From the NCBI RefSeq assembly GCF_025753795.1, contig NZ_JAOWPS010000001.1, positions 868,001 through 932,000 on the forward strand: a stretch of DNA of 64,000 nucleotides, written 5' to 3'. Shown here one piece after another: positions 52,926 to 64,000 of the stretch (position 1 is the first letter of the stretch; each line of letters starts with the position of its first letter). The position numbers and the translations under genes are program-made. Source of the DNA: Mesorhizobium sp. YC-39. Lineage in GTDB: Bacteria; Pseudomonadota; Alphaproteobacteria; Rhizobiales; Rhizobiaceae. The notes under the pieces are model-generated. The model was given only the letters and a program-made list of their open reading frames with translations. It did not search any database and had not been told where the DNA came from.

Positions 52926-54518
52926 TTGGCTGAAGACATCGAAAACGCGGTATCGCGCCGCCGTACTTTCGCGATCATCGCGCACCCCGACGCCGGCAAG
53001 ACGACGCTGACCGAAAAGCTGCTTCTGTTCGGCGGCGCCATCCAGCTTGCCGGCGAGGTCAAGGCCAAGAAGGACCGCATCCAGACGCGGTCCGACTGGA
53101 TGAAGATCGAGCGCGAACGCGGCATTTCGGTCGTCACCTCGGTGATGACCTTCGAATATGAGGACAATGTCTTCAACCTGCTCGATACGCCCGGCCACGA
53201 GGATTTCGCTGACGATACCTACCGCACGCTCTCGGCGGTCGACAGTGCTGTCATGGTCATCGACGCCGCCAAGGGCATCGAGCCGCGTACGCTGAAACTG
53301 TTCGAGGTCTGCCGGCTGCGCGACATCCCGATCATCACCTTCGTCAACAAGATGGACCGCGAAAGCCGCGACCCGTTCGAGATTTTGGACGAGATCGAGC
53401 AGAAGCTGGCGCTGGACACCGCACCCATCACCTGGCCGATCGGCCGCGGCAAGACCTTTGCCGGCACCTATCACCTGGCATTGAATGCCGTGCGCAAGGG
53501 CGACGCCGAGAAGGAGCGGACGCCGGTCAACGGCCCGGATTCCAACCGCGTTGCCGGTCTTTTGCCGGAAAACGAACGTGAGGCCTTTATCGAGGAACTG
53601 GAACTGGCGCGCGAAGCCTGCCGTCCGCTCGACATCGATTCCTTCCGCGAAGGCCATCTGACGCCGGTCTATTTCGGCTCGGCGCTGCGCAATTTTGGCG
53701 TGCGCGACCTGATCGAGGCGCTCGGCGCTTACGGTCCGCCGCCGCGCGCGCAGGAGGCTGACACCCGCAAGGTCGAGGCGACCGAGGACAAGATGACCTC
53801 CTTCGTGTTCAAGATCCAGGCCAACATGGATCCGAACCACCGCGACCGCATCGCCTTCGTGCGCGTCTGCTCGGGCAAGCTCGAGCGCGGCATGAAGGCC
53901 AGGCTGGTGCGCACCGGCAAGCCGATGAGCCTGTCGGCGCCGCAATTCTTCTTCGCCCGCACCCGCGTCACCGCTGATGAGGCCTTTGCCGGCGACGTCG
54001 TCGGCATCCCCAATCACGGCACGCTGCGCATCGGCGACACGCTGACCGAGGGCGAGGAGATACTGTTCCGCGGCGTGCCGAACTTCGCCCCGGAAATCCT
54101 GCGCCGCGTCCGCCTTGGCGATGCGATGAAGGCCAAGAAGCTCAAGGAAGCATTGCATCAGATGGCCGAGGAAGGCGTCGTGCAGCTGTTTTCGCCGGAG
54201 GACGGTTCGCCGGCAATCGTCGGTGTTGTCGGCGCGCTGCAGCTCGACGTTTTGAAGGAGCGACTCAACTTCGAATACACGCTGCCCGTCGATTTCGAAA
54301 TGTCGCGCTTTTCCGTCTGCCGCTGGATCTCTGCCGATGACAAGGCCGAGGTCCAGCGCTTCATCGAGGCGCATCGCGGCGATATCGCCCGCGACCTCGA
54401 CAACGACCCGGTATTCCTCGCCCAGCACGCCTTCTCGCTCAACTACGAGGCCGAGCGCTGGAAGGCGATCCGTTTTGCGGCGGTGAAGGATTATCAGGTC
54501 CGCGACAAGGCAGCATGA
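52926..54518 (+). CDS. prfC: Peptide chain release factor 3
   Basis: GTPase of 530 aa that removes RF1/RF2 from the ribosome. G1 HPDAGKTT, switch I region ERERGISVVTSVM, G3 DTPGHEDF, G4 NKMD; the RF3-specific C-terminal domain follows (RFSVCRWISADDKAEVQRF). It starts with TTG, with AGGA upstream, and the conserved MAEDIENAVSRRRTFAII fits this start. A hairpin follows the stop. Confidence 0.94.
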   Translation: MAEDIENAVSRRRTFAIIAHPDAGKTTLTEKLLLFGGAIQLAGEVKAKKDRIQTRSDWMKIERERGISVVTSVMTFEYEDNVFNLLDTPGHEDFADDTYRTLSAVDSAVMVIDAAKGIEPRTLKLFEVCRLRDIPIITFVNKMDRESRDPFEILDEIEQKLALDTAPITWPIGRGKTFAGTYHLALNAVRKGDAEKERTPVNGPDSNRVAGLLPENEREAFIEELELAREACRPLDIDSFREGHLTPVYFGSALRNFGVRDLIEALGAYGPPPRAQEADTRKVEATEDKMTSFVFKIQANMDPNHRDRIAFVRVCSGKLERGMKARLVRTGKPMSLSAPQFFFARTRVTADEAFAGDVVGIPNHGTLRIGDTLTEGEEILFRGVPNFAPEILRRVRLGDAMKAKKLKEALHQMAEEGVVQLFSPEDGSPAIVGVVGALQLDVLKERLNFEYTLPVDFEMSRFSVCRWISADDKAEVQRFIEAHRGDIARDLDNDPVFLAQHAFSLNYEAERWKAIRFAAVKDYQVRDKAA

Positions 54519-54522
54519 GCTG

Positions 54523-54552
54523 CGTCCCTTCCCCCTTGTGGGAGAAGGGACG
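54523..54552. terminator. Possible bidirectional terminator between prfC and the VOC gene
   Basis: Stem CGTCCCTTC / GAAGGGACG with a 12-base loop between convergent genes. There is no clear T-run, so it may be a structure rather than an efficient terminator. Confidence 0.45.
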
Positions 54553-54563
54553 AGCGCGTTCGA

Positions 54564-55037
54564 TCACCCCCTGGCTGCCTCTTCGATCTTGGCGATGTCG
54601 ATCTTGGTCATCTGCATCATCGCCTGCATGACACGGCCGGCCTTTTCCGTATCGGGGTCCAGCAGCAGCTTCGGCAACTGCTCGGGAACGACCTGCCAGG
54701 AAAGGCCGAATTTGTCCTTCAGCCAGCTGCACTGGCTGGGCTCGCCACCACCCTCGATGAGCCTGTCCCAGAAATGGTCGACTTCTTCCTGCGTCTTGCA
54801 GTTGATGGAGAGCGAGACTGCCTCGGTGAACTTGAATTGCGGCCCGCCATTGAGCGCCTGAAACTGAACGCCGTCGAGCTCGAATGAGACCACCAACACC
54901 TTTCCCTCATTATCACCGCTGCCCTTGGGCCAGCGCATCACGCTCAGCACCTTCGAATTCTTGAAGATGGAGATGTAGTGGTTCATGGCGTCCTCGGCCT
55001 GGTCGTCAAACCACAGGCAGGGGGTGATCTTTTGCAT
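54564..55037 (-). CDS. VOC superfamily protein (PhnB/3-demethylubiquinone-9-methyltransferase-like)
   Basis: Protein of 157 aa with the glyoxalase/VOC-type fold of the PhnB-like group: PCLWFDDQAEDAMNHYISIF, FQALNGGPQFKFTEAVSLS and the KFGLSWQVVP motif. Often annotated as 3-demethylubiquinone methyltransferase, but without a methyltransferase domain; true function unknown. GGAG upstream. Confidence 0.88.
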   Translation of the reverse strand: MQKITPCLWFDDQAEDAMNHYISIFKNSKVLSVMRWPKGSGDNEGKVLVVSFELDGVQFQALNGGPQFKFTEAVSLSINCKTQEEVDHFWDRLIEGGGEPSQCSWLKDKFGLSWQVVPEQLPKLLLDPDTEKAGRVMQAMMQMTKIDIAKIEEAARG

Positions 55038-55285
55038 TTGCTTGCTCCTCGGGCTGTTTCAGTTGGCTATCACAGTGAAACGGCCTGGCTTGGCGTTTTG
55101 CCCTGCCGTTTGCTCAAGGACGGCCGGGCGGCCCGCAATCCGACAGTGTCATCAAATTTTCCTGGGAAAATCTGGCGCATTGCAAAATTGTGGCCAGACC
55201 AGGCTGCGGCGTCTATAACGCCTGCGATCCGAATTCAGCGCCGCCGCGCCATCCCTCGGCGCGGCCAGCCAGCTAAGGAAAGTTC

Positions 55286-57130
55286 ATGCCCGCCTATCGT
55301 TCCCGCACCACCACCCATGGCCGCAACATGGCCGGCGCCCGCGGTCTGTGGCGCGCCACCGGCATGAAGGACAGCGATTTCGGCAAGCCGATCATCGCCG
55401 TGGTCAATTCCTTCACCCAGTTCGTGCCGGGCCACGTCCATCTCAAGGATCTTGGCCAGCTCGTCGCGCGCGAGATCGAAAAGGCCGGCGGCGTCGCCAA
55501 GGAATTCAACACCATCGCCGTCGATGACGGCATCGCCATGGGCCATGACGGCATGCTCTATTCGCTGCCGTCGCGCGAGCTGATCGCCGATTCGGTGGAA
55601 TACATGGTCAATGCGCACTGCGCCGACGCCATGGTCTGCATCTCCAATTGCGACAAGATCACGCCCGGCATGCTGATGGCCTCGCTGCGCCTCAACATCC
55701 CGACCGTCTTCGTTTCCGGCGGGCCGATGGAAGCCGGCAAGGTCGTGCTCGCCGGCAAGACGCAGGCGCTCGATCTGGTCGACGCCATGGTTGCGGCCGC
55801 CGACGACAAGATTTCCGACGAAGACGTCAAGGTCATCGAGCGCTCGGCCTGCCCGACATGCGGCTCCTGCTCGGGCATGTTCACCGCCAATTCGATGAAT
55901 TGCCTGACCGAGGCGCTGGGCCTGTCGCTGCCCGGCAACGGCTCGACGCTGGCGACCCACGCCGATCGCAAGCGCCTGTTCGTCGAGGCCGGCCATCTCG
56001 TTGTCGATCTCGCCCAGCGCTACTACGAGCAGGACGACGAGAGCGCGCTGCCGCGCAGCATCGCCTCCAAGGGCGCCTTCGAGAACGCCATGACGCTCGA
56101 CATCGCCATGGGCGGCTCGACCAACACCGTGCTGCACATACTGGCTGCCGCGCATGAGGGCGAGGTCGACTTCACCATGGAGGACATCGACCGGCTGTCG
56201 CGGCGGGTTCCGGTGCTGTGCAAGGTGGCGCCGGCAAAATCCGACGTTCATATGGAAGACGTCCATCGCGCAGGCGGCATCATGGCGATCCTCGGCCAGC
56301 TCGACAGTGCCGGATTGATCAATCGCGACCTGCCGACCGTGCATACGGCAAGCCTCGGCGAGGCGCTCGATCATTGGGATATTTCGCGTACGACCAGCCA
56401 GAATGTCCGCGATTTCTTCCTTGCTGCACCCGGCGGCGTGCCGACACAGGTCGCCTTCAGCCAGGACCGCCGCTGGGACGAGCTCGATCTCGACCGTGAG
56501 AAAGGCGTCATCCGCTCGGCGGAAACGCCCTTCTCGAAAGACGGCGGTCTAGCCGTGCTGAAAGGCAATCTGGCGCTCGACGGCTGTATCGTGAAGACCG
56601 CTGGCGTCGATGAGTCGATCCTGAAATTCACCGGCCCGGCGCGTGTGTTCGAAAGCCAGGACGCCAGCGTCAAGGCGATCCTGTCGAACGAGATCAAGGC
56701 CGGAGATGTCGTCGTCATCCGCTATGAGGGACCGCGCGGCGGCCCGGGCATGCAGGAAATGCTCTACCCGACCAGCTATTTGAAGTCGAAGGGCCTGGGC
56801 AAAGCCTGCGCGCTGGTCACCGATGGTCGCTTCTCCGGCGGCACGTCCGGCCTGTCGATCGGCCACGTATCGCCGGAAGCGGCGGAAGGCGGACTGATTG
56901 GACTGGTCAGGGAAGGCGACACGATCGAGATCGACATTCCAAATCGTACCATCCGTCTTGCGGTCAGCGACGCGGAGCTGGCCGCCCGCCGCGCCGTGAT
57001 GGAAGCCAGGGGAACCGCTGGCTGGAAGCCCGAGGAAAAGCGCAAGCGCAAGGTGACGACCGCCTTGCGCGCCTATGCTGCTTTCGCCACCAGCGCCGAC
57101 AAGGGCGCCGTGCGGCGCGTGCCGGAGTGA
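55286..57130 (+). CDS. ilvD: Dihydroxy-acid dehydratase
   Basis: Branched-chain amino-acid biosynthesis: converts dihydroxy acids to 2-oxo acids, using an Fe-S cluster and Mg. 614 aa. Features: [31 protein letters not shown] (cluster cysteine), [16 protein letters not shown], the Lys/Asp catalytic region [19 protein letters not shown] and [27 protein letters not shown] precedes the ATG. The gene stands alone in front of a palindromic repeat. Confidence 0.96.
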   Translation: MPAYRSRTTTHGRNMAGARGLWRATGMKDSDFGKPIIAVVNSFTQFVPGHVHLKDLGQLVAREIEKAGGVAKEFNTIAVDDGIAMGHDGMLYSLPSRELIADSVEYMVNAHCADAMVCISNCDKITPGMLMASLRLNIPTVFVSGGPMEAGKVVLAGKTQALDLVDAMVAAADDKISDEDVKVIERSACPTCGSCSGMFTANSMNCLTEALGLSLPGNGSTLATHADRKRLFVEAGHLVVDLAQRYYEQDDESALPRSIASKGAFENAMTLDIAMGGSTNTVLHILAAAHEGEVDFTMEDIDRLSRRVPVLCKVAPAKSDVHMEDVHRAGGIMAILGQLDSAGLINRDLPTVHTASLGEALDHWDISRTTSQNVRDFFLAAPGGVPTQVAFSQDRRWDELDLDREKGVIRSAETPFSKDGGLAVLKGNLALDGCIVKTAGVDESILKFTGPARVFESQDASVKAILSNEIKAGDVVVIRYEGPRGGPGMQEMLYPTSYLKSKGLGKACALVTDGRFSGGTSGLSIGHVSPEAAEGGLIGLVREGDTIEIDIPNRTIRLAVSDAELAARRAVMEARGTAGWKPEEKRKRKVTTALRAYAAFATSADKGAVRRVPE

Positions 57131-57138
57131 GGTTCGCG

Positions 57139-57269
57139 CCGAGCCCCCTCATCCGGCCGCTTCGCGGTCACCTTCTCCCCGCTGGGGAGAAGAGGCTGGC
57201 GCCGACGTTGACAATCTCTTCTCCCCTCGGGGAGAAGGTGGCCCGAAGGGCCGGATGAGGGGGGCTCGG
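57139..57269. repeat. Palindromic repeat between ilvD and the ABC exporter
   Basis: Outer arms CCGAGCCCCCTCATCCGGCC and GGCCGGATGAGG...CTCGG (one-base bulge) enclose two inner hairpins (CTTCTCCCCGCTGGGGAGAAG and CTTCTCCCCTCGGGGAGAAG). It is in the convergent gap and could terminate both genes. Same family type as 22091-22270 and 16711-16770. Confidence 0.8.
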
Positions 57270-57290
57270 CTCCCACATCCGACACGACCC

Positions 57291-59090
<1,800 letters not shown>

Positions 59091-59221
59091 GGGGGCGAAA
59101 GGCGGCTTATAGAGCGAGTTGCGTCCGGATGGAACCTTCTACCCCTGTTGAAACAAACGGCTGCGGCAAGCTGTCTTTTGCGCCACGATGGCACGGTGAT
59201 TCCTAGAGAGGATGACGACAG

Positions 59222-60514
59222 ATGGATTTCGACCTTATCGTCCGAGGCGGCACGCTGCCCGACGGCACGATTGCCGACATTGGCATCATCGGCGAGACGA
59301 TCGCGGCGATCGAGCCCGAACTGAACGTCACAGCGGGCACGGCGGTCGATGCCCGTGGCAATCTGGTCTCGCCGCCCTTCGTCGATCCGCATTTCCATAT
59401 GGACGCCACGCTCTCCTACGGCATCCCACGCATCAATGCGTCGGGCACGCTGCTGGAGGGCATTTCGCTGTGGGGCGAGTTGAAGCCGCTGTTGACGCAT
59501 GAGGCGGTGCGCGATCGCGCGCTCGCCTATTGCGATTGGGCTGTCGCCATGGGCCTGCTCGCCATCCGCACCCATGTCGATATCTGCGACGACAGGCTGC
59601 TGGCGGTCGAAGCCCTGCTCGACGTGAGGAAGACAGTCGCACCCTATATCGACCTGCAACTGGTCGCCTTTCCGCAGGACGGATTCTACCGCTCGCCGAC
59701 GGCGCACGACAACACCATCCGCGCGCTCGACCTGGGCGTCGACATCGTCGGCGGCATTCCACATTTCGAGCGCACCATGGCCGACGGCACGCGTTCCGTG
59801 ACGGAACTATGCGAAATCGCGGCAAAGCGCGGGCTGATGGTCGACCTGCATTGCGACGAGACCGATGATCCGCTGTCGCGCCATATCGAACAGCTGGCCT
59901 ATGAGACGCAGCGCCTCGGCTTGCGGGGCAGGGTTGCCGGCTCGCACCTCACCTCCATGCATTCGATGGACAATTACTACGTCTCCAAGCTGTTGCCGAT
60001 GATTGCCGAGGCCGGCGTCTCGGCGATCCCCAATCCGCTGATCAACATCATGCTGCAGGGCCGTCACGACACCTTCCCCAAGCGCCGCGGCCTGACCCGC
60101 GTCAAGGAAATGCTGGCCATGGGCATCCGCGTCGGTTGGGGTCAGGATTGCGTGCTCGATCCCTGGTACTCGCTCGGCACCGCCGACATGCTCGACGTCG
60201 CCTTCATGGGCCTGCACGTCGCCCAGATGTCGAGCCCGGCCGACATGGCGCGCTGCTTCGACATGGTCACCAATGTCAACGCCGCCATCATGGGTCTGGA
60301 CCATCTCGGTCTCGCCGTCGGCAAGCGCGCCAGCCTCGTCGTCCTCGATGCCGGCAATCCGGTCGAGGCCATACGCTTGCGCCCCGAGCGCCTCTGCGTC
60401 ATCGCCAGGGGCAAGGTGGTTGCGGAGCGGACGAAGCAGGAGACGCGGCTGTCGATCGCCGGCAGGCCGGCGCAGGTGAATCGCCGGCACAAGGTGGCCG
60501 GTTTTTTATCATAG
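59222..60514 (+). CDS. Amidohydrolase, cytosine deaminase-like
   Basis: TIM-barrel metal-dependent hydrolase of 430 aa related to CodA. Metal residues are in DPHFHMDATLSYG (HxH type), DLHCDETDD, GSHLTSMHSMDNY and the QDCVLDPWYSLGTADML segment holding the late aspartate. These patterns, especially HCDETDD, fit the cytosine/isoguanine deaminase subgroup. Its true substrate may differ. No linked permease. Confidence 0.9.
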   Translation: MDFDLIVRGGTLPDGTIADIGIIGETIAAIEPELNVTAGTAVDARGNLVSPPFVDPHFHMDATLSYGIPRINASGTLLEGISLWGELKPLLTHEAVRDRALAYCDWAVAMGLLAIRTHVDICDDRLLAVEALLDVRKTVAPYIDLQLVAFPQDGFYRSPTAHDNTIRALDLGVDIVGGIPHFERTMADGTRSVTELCEIAAKRGLMVDLHCDETDDPLSRHIEQLAYETQRLGLRGRVAGSHLTSMHSMDNYYVSKLLPMIAEAGVSAIPNPLINIMLQGRHDTFPKRRGLTRVKEMLAMGIRVGWGQDCVLDPWYSLGTADMLDVAFMGLHVAQMSSPADMARCFDMVTNVNAAIMGLDHLGLAVGKRASLVVLDAGNPVEAIRLRPERLCVIARGKVVAERTKQETRLSIAGRPAQVNRRHKVAGFLS

Positions 60515-60630
60515 GCGAGCCGGCTTGTTAGGCCCAACAGGCCGGCCTCTCTGCATCAAGGCTCCCCGCTTCGCTTGGCCACAATTAAGTCTACAATAAA
60601 TCTCCACTTTAGTCCGAGGAGGATAATGCG

Positions 60631-60885
60631 ATGTGGCAAAGGACTGTGACGGTGGCCGCGCTGGCGGTGCTCTGCGCGGGCTGCATGACGGCGGAGGATC
60701 GTCGCGCCGCCGATGAGGCGAAATGCCGGTCCTACGGCTTCACCAAGAAGAACGACGCTTTCGCCGAATGCCTGCAGCGCATCGATCTCGATCGGCGCGC
60801 GGAGCTGCGAAGCGCCTCGGCTTTCGACCCCTGGGACAGGCCGGTGATCTATCGCCCGGTCATCATCCGGCCGCGGCCGAAGTAG
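60631..60885 (+). CDS. Small predicted lipoprotein
   Basis: Protein of 84 aa, family not recognised. The signal peptide ends in the lipobox AVLCAGC (C18), so it is probably lipid-anchored. Two further cysteines (AKCRSYGF and AECLQRI) and a tail of alternating Pro/Arg (RPVIYRPVIIRPRP). The start follows an excellent GAGGAGG (60616-60622). The role is unknown; similar small lipoproteins are common in Rhizobiales. Confidence 0.75.
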   Translation: MWQRTVTVAALAVLCAGCMTAEDRRAADEAKCRSYGFTKKNDAFAECLQRIDLDRRAELRSASAFDPWDRPVIYRPVIIRPRPK

Positions 60886-61045
60886 GGCGAACCCGGTCCA
60901 GCTCGAGAAGCGGCCATTCAAGCCGATCTGCGCCATAGGCCCAGCCGATTTCCGGCTCTGGTCCGGCCGGGTTTCCCGATTTCCGCTCGTCAAGCCGGCT
61001 GCTTGCGTCTACGAGGCGATACATGCGGGAGGAACCGAAAACGGC

Positions 61046-61969
61046 ATGGCACAGCCGATAGCCCAGAATTCGACGATCAGGAACGTGCTTTTGGCTGGCA
61101 TTCTGCTGATGCTGGCCGGCGATTTCCTGTTTGCGTTGAACGATGCGATGGGCAAATGGCTGGTCGCCAGCTTTTCCGTTGGCCAGGTCGTGCTGATCCG
61201 CTCGCTCGGCGCCTTTTTCGTGCTCGGCCCGATGATCGCGCATCAGGGCACCAGCAAGCTGTTTCGCGTCGAGCGCATCGAATTGCAGGTTTTGCGAGTC
61301 GTCATGACGACGCTCGACACCGCGCTGTTCTACGCCGCCGTCGTCTATCTGCCGCTCGCCGACGTCATGAGCTTCTACATGGCCGGGCCGATCTATGTCG
61401 CGGCATTGTCCCATCTTCTGCTCGGTGAAAAGGTTGGCTGGCGCCGCTGGATGGCGATCCTGGTCGGCTTCTGCGGCGTGCTGATCATGCTGAAACCATC
61501 GTCGGCTGCTTTTTCACTGTCGTCGATCTTTGCGCTGGTCGGGAGTATTTCCTTTGCCTTCGCCATCATCCTCAACCGCCGGCTGCGTGGCACTAGCGAC
61601 ACCTCGCTCGTCACCTGGCAGACCATCGGCACGCTGCTGGTCGGCGCGGTGCTGACCATTGGCAACTGGCAGACGCCATCCGCGCTCGATTTCGGCGCCA
61701 TGCTGCTGCTCGGCATTGTCTCCTGCGGCGCGCATCTGATGATCACCAGGGCGCTGAAGCTGGCGCCGGCCTCGACGCTGGCGCCGCTGCACTATACGCT
61801 GCTCTTGTGGGCTGTGGTCTTCGGGCTGGTGTTCTTCGGCGACGTTCCCAGCCCACGCATCCTGATCGGCTCAGGCGTCATCGTGCTGGCCGGTCTGTTC
61901 ATCTTCCATCGCCAGAAGGTGGTCGACACCGTGGTGCCGCCCGAGAACGTGCCAAAGGGCGTGAACTAA
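61046..61969 (+). CDS. EamA/DMT family transporter
   Basis: Ten-helix transporter of 307 aa with two EamA repeats (about 12-150 and 160-290): AGDFLFALNDAMGKWLVASF, TTLDTALFYAAVVYLPLADVMSFYMAGPI and PLHYTLLLWAVVFGLVFFG. The closest pattern is the group of SAM/metabolite-like permeases with a DAMGK motif; substrate unknown. The stop directly abuts a two-module repeat. Confidence 0.9.
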   Translation: MAQPIAQNSTIRNVLLAGILLMLAGDFLFALNDAMGKWLVASFSVGQVVLIRSLGAFFVLGPMIAHQGTSKLFRVERIELQVLRVVMTTLDTALFYAAVVYLPLADVMSFYMAGPIYVAALSHLLLGEKVGWRRWMAILVGFCGVLIMLKPSSAAFSLSSIFALVGSISFAFAIILNRRLRGTSDTSLVTWQTIGTLLVGAVLTIGNWQTPSALDFGAMLLLGIVSCGAHLMITRALKLAPASTLAPLHYTLLLWAVVFGLVFFGDVPSPRILIGSGVIVLAGLFIFHRQKVVDTVVPPENVPKGVN

Positions 61970-61970
61970 A

Positions 61971-62070
61971 GCAATTCCAGGACGGTGTGAAACGGCTTTC
62001 CGTCCACGGTTGCATCAAAACAAAGCATAGAACGCGTCACATGGTGCCGTTTCGAAGCGGCGCGTTTTAG
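61971..62070. repeat. Two-module hairpin repeat, copy 8 (A then B)
   Basis: Module A (GCAATTCCAGGACGGTGTG with its partner GGCTTTCCGTCC..TTGC, 61971-62014) and module B (AACGCGTC...GGCGCGTT, 62031-62070). It starts at the DMT transporter stop. Confidence 0.75.
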
Positions 62071-62233
62071 CGGCGCCTGATTATCGCTCTGAATAGCAGG
62101 AGAGTTTGGTCAAAAAGTCCGATGTTTACATCGATATTTTGCGGTGTAAGTTGCCTGCCGGGCGCAATCCGGAATTGATTCTTGGCAGGGTAAGCAAGAT
62201 CAATATTTCCGCGAAAACTGCGGTAGAGGGGGA

Positions 62234-62710
62234 ATGATGGGTAGTTTTTCTATATGGCATTGGCTGATAGTTTTGGTCCTTATCGGCTTGCCATTGGTGT
62301 TCGTTTTAAGAGCACCACCAGTTGGCAGCAATCGTTTCGGGGACATACCGCATCCGATGAATTTTACTGAAGCTATTTCAAGCTTTTTCGGAAATTATGT
62401 GACTTTTACGGGCAGAGCCAGCCGCTCGGAGTTCTGGTATTCCTACCTCTTCATTTTCATTGTCTCTGTCGTTGCGATAATAGCTGATGCTGTTGTGAAT
62501 AATGAAATTATCTCATCCCTTTGGAATCTTGCCGTCCTTCTGCCGACACTTGCCATGACCACTCGTCGGCTGCATGACATCAACAGAAGCGGTTGGCATC
62601 AGCTCCTTGCGGGATTATTCCCCATCGGCACCATCGCGCTGATCGTCTGGTACTGCAAAAAGTCTGACGTTACAGTGACAATGAGTGAAATAGAGAGGGT
62701 TTTCAACTAG
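62234..62710 (+). CDS. DUF805 membrane protein in an A+T-rich patch
   Basis: Protein of 158 aa: an N-terminal hydrophobic helix (residues about 4-24), then a DUF805 domain with the conserved YVTFTGRASRSEFWYSYLF and MTTRRLHDINRSGWHQLL and three more membrane helices. Function unknown; it is common in bacterial inner membranes. The coding region and its 140-bp leader are clearly richer in A and T than the neighbours, and use codons such as TTT, AAT and ATA, suggesting recent acquisition. Confidence 0.88.
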   Translation: MMGSFSIWHWLIVLVLIGLPLVFVLRAPPVGSNRFGDIPHPMNFTEAISSFFGNYVTFTGRASRSEFWYSYLFIFIVSVVAIIADAVVNNEIISSLWNLAVLLPTLAMTTRRLHDINRSGWHQLLAGLFPIGTIALIVWYCKKSDVTVTMSEIERVFN

Positions 62711-62822
62711 AGGCGGACGTCCAGCGCTTTGCTCCAAATCATGTCGCCTGCCCCGCTCAATCGCAATGCGCTTTTAGAGCATTCAAGCTTTTTACTGGAT
62801 CGCTGGAACTCTGGAACCGCTC

Positions 62823-63740
62823 TCATGTGGAATTGCTGTAACCCGTTCGCACTGCCGCCAGGTGCCTTGAAAACTCCGGCGTTTCCATCAAGGCCTTGCA
62901 GCGTGCGAACCGCCCGTCGGCATAGGCGCGGAAATCGTCGACCGGATTGTTGTTGGCAAGCTGGATCAGTCCCCACAGCGTCCACAGGAGGTCGCACATC
63001 GCCTTGTAGACGACGACACGGCCGCGCTCGGCCGGCGAAGGCTCGCCGCCGAAATAGGCGCGCATCATCTCTTCATCCTGCGCTGCGTCGAACTGTCCTT
63101 CGACACTCAGGTCGCCAAGATCCCAGAGCGGATCGTTCATGCCGGAATACTCCCAGTCGACGATCCACATCCGCTCGCCCGTATCGAGAAAGTTCTCGCA
63201 CAGCGGATCGCAATGGCAGGCGGTGAGCGGCGCAGGATGCTTGGCCAGCGCCTCGCGCACCGTCCCCGCCTCGCGCACCACGTCGTGGTAACCCTCCGGC
63301 AGGGTGACGTCCTTGGTCGACAGCACTTTCAGATAGTCGTCGATCATCGCGAAGAGCTCGAAGCGGAAAGGAAACATCGCACCCGACGTATGCAGCTTGC
63401 GGAAGGCCTCGCCGGCGCGCGCCGGGCTGCCCGGCCGGATCTTGAACTTTTCCGGCGACATCGTCTCCGCGCCGGCGATGAAGCGCGTCACCATCACGCC
63501 CGTCTTGCCGTCGACATGCAGCACATCGGGGCTTACACCGGCCTTAGCGGCTTCCTGCGCCGCCATCGCCTCATTGGCGCGGTTGATATACTCCTCGGTG
63601 CCCTTGCCGGGGATGCGCAGGCAGACATCTCCGGCCTTGAAGACGAGATTGGTGAGGCCGCCGAGGCGTTCCAGCGGCCCGTCATAGCCGGCCAGCACTG
63701 GAATGGTCGCAAGCCTCGCGCGTGCCTCGTCAATCACCAT
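62823..63740 (-). CDS. Choline/ethanolamine kinase-like phosphotransferase (APH superfamily)
   Basis: Kinase-like protein of 305 aa with the APH fold. The catalytic loop is TACHCDPLCENFL (H-x-D-x4-N), followed by the metal aspartate in WIVDWEYSGMNDPLWDLGDL. The N-terminal lobe begins LERLGGLTNLVFKAGD and has VCLRIPGKG with the ATP-binding basic residue. These motifs match choline kinase-type proteins. No neighbouring phosphocholine genes. The start follows GAGGGG. Confidence 0.88.
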   Translation of the reverse strand: MVIDEARARLATIPVLAGYDGPLERLGGLTNLVFKAGDVCLRIPGKGTEEYINRANEAMAAQEAAKAGVSPDVLHVDGKTGVMVTRFIAGAETMSPEKFKIRPGSPARAGEAFRKLHTSGAMFPFRFELFAMIDDYLKVLSTKDVTLPEGYHDVVREAGTVREALAKHPAPLTACHCDPLCENFLDTGERMWIVDWEYSGMNDPLWDLGDLSVEGQFDAAQDEEMMRAYFGGEPSPAERGRVVVYKAMCDLLWTLWGLIQLANNNPVDDFRAYADGRFARCKALMETPEFSRHLAAVRTGYSNST

Positions 63741-63854
63741 CGCTACGCCCCTCTTTTCACATCGTTATTTTCTCGCGGCGACGGTTCCACAATTTTCGCC
63801 ATTTGGCTATCATTCGGATGGTGTAAGAGCCCACGAGTCGGCGGACGGGACTGA

Positions 63855-64000
63855 ATGACGGACAAGAAAAACAAAGGCGCGCTCGCCGCTGCCTACGCGG
63901 CGAAGCGGCCCGAGGATGTGGCGGCCCTCTATGACAGCTGGTCCGACACTTACGATGCCGACATGTCGGCGGCCGGTTATCGCCATCCGACCATCTGCCT
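63855..64000 (+). CDS. Methyltransferase-like protein, N-terminal fragment (cut by window end)
   Basis: Only the first 48 residues are visible: MTDKKNKGALAAAYAAKRPE, followed by DVAALYDSWSDTYDADMSAAGYRHP. The YDSWSDTYDADM segment just before the expected cofactor site resembles SAM-dependent methyltransferases of the Williams-Beuren type. The gene continues beyond base 64000. It is divergent from the choline-kinase-like gene. Confidence 0.7.
   Translation, partial: MTDKKNKGALAAAYAAKRPEDVAALYDSWSDTYDADMSAAGYRHPTIC

Overview
The window looks like chromosomal DNA of a Rhizobiales alphaproteobacterium, most likely Mesorhizobium or a close relative. Supporting signs are the high G+C, GTG and TTG starts, the hrpB–regB(actS)–regA(actR) block, the nifU-family/uspA/trpS/murJ/glnD/mutS/malic-enzyme neighbourhood, and several families of palindromic intergenic repeats typical of these genomes. 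The species call is inferred from gene content and order, not from a database search.

Layout. 1-5.5 kb: a leftward sugar-type ABC uptake operon (binding protein, two permeases, a tiny membrane protein, two ATPases, the last cut by the window edge), with a TTTAGT-type operator upstream. 5.67-6.84 kb: a cysteine-synthase-like gene enclosed by perfect 17-bp inverted repeats, which looks like a mobile cassette. 6.9-14.7 kb: a PIG-L deacetylase, an EamA exporter, the HrpB helicase carrying an in-frame palindromic element, the redox two-component pair RegB/RegA, and NhaA. 14.8-19.4 kb: an ECF sigma factor with a SnoaL-like tail, an SDR, an MmcB-type nuclease, tRNA-Cys, an OsmC protein, a broken CueR-type copper regulator, and an L,D-transpeptidase lipoprotein. 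19.4-27.1 kb: leftward housekeeping genes nfuA-like, uspA, trpS, murJ and glnD, with a small orphan antitoxin-like gene. 27.1-33.98 kb: an accessory block of a GT25 glycosyltransferase, a copper ATPase behind a textbook CueR-type promoter, a DUF305 protein, an aldo/keto reductase, an MBL hydrolase, and a DUF1348–TetR operon with its palindromic operator. 34-40.5 kb: mutS, a glycosyltransferase and a malic enzyme with a phosphotransacetylase-like tail. 40.5-64 kb: mixed metabolism and transport. This includes a PfkB kinase, DMT exporters, a CysZ-like protein, a predicted trans-3-hydroxy-L-proline dehydratase with an ICL/PEP-mutase-like partner, HAD and dut, an Lrp regulator, an amidase, a DAO oxidoreductase, prfC, ilvD, an MsbA-like exporter, an amidohydrolase, a DUF805 protein in an A+T-rich patch, a choline-kinase-like protein and a cut methyltransferase.

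The most unusual points are: (1) the inverted-repeat-bounded cysteine-synthase-like cassette; (2) a 144-bp (48-codon) palindromic repeat translated inside hrpB; (3) a decayed CueR-type regulator in the same window as an intact CueR-type copA promoter; and (4) a two-module repeat (hairpin A plus hairpin B) recurring right after stop codons. No CRISPR array, prophage, or transposase gene was found.
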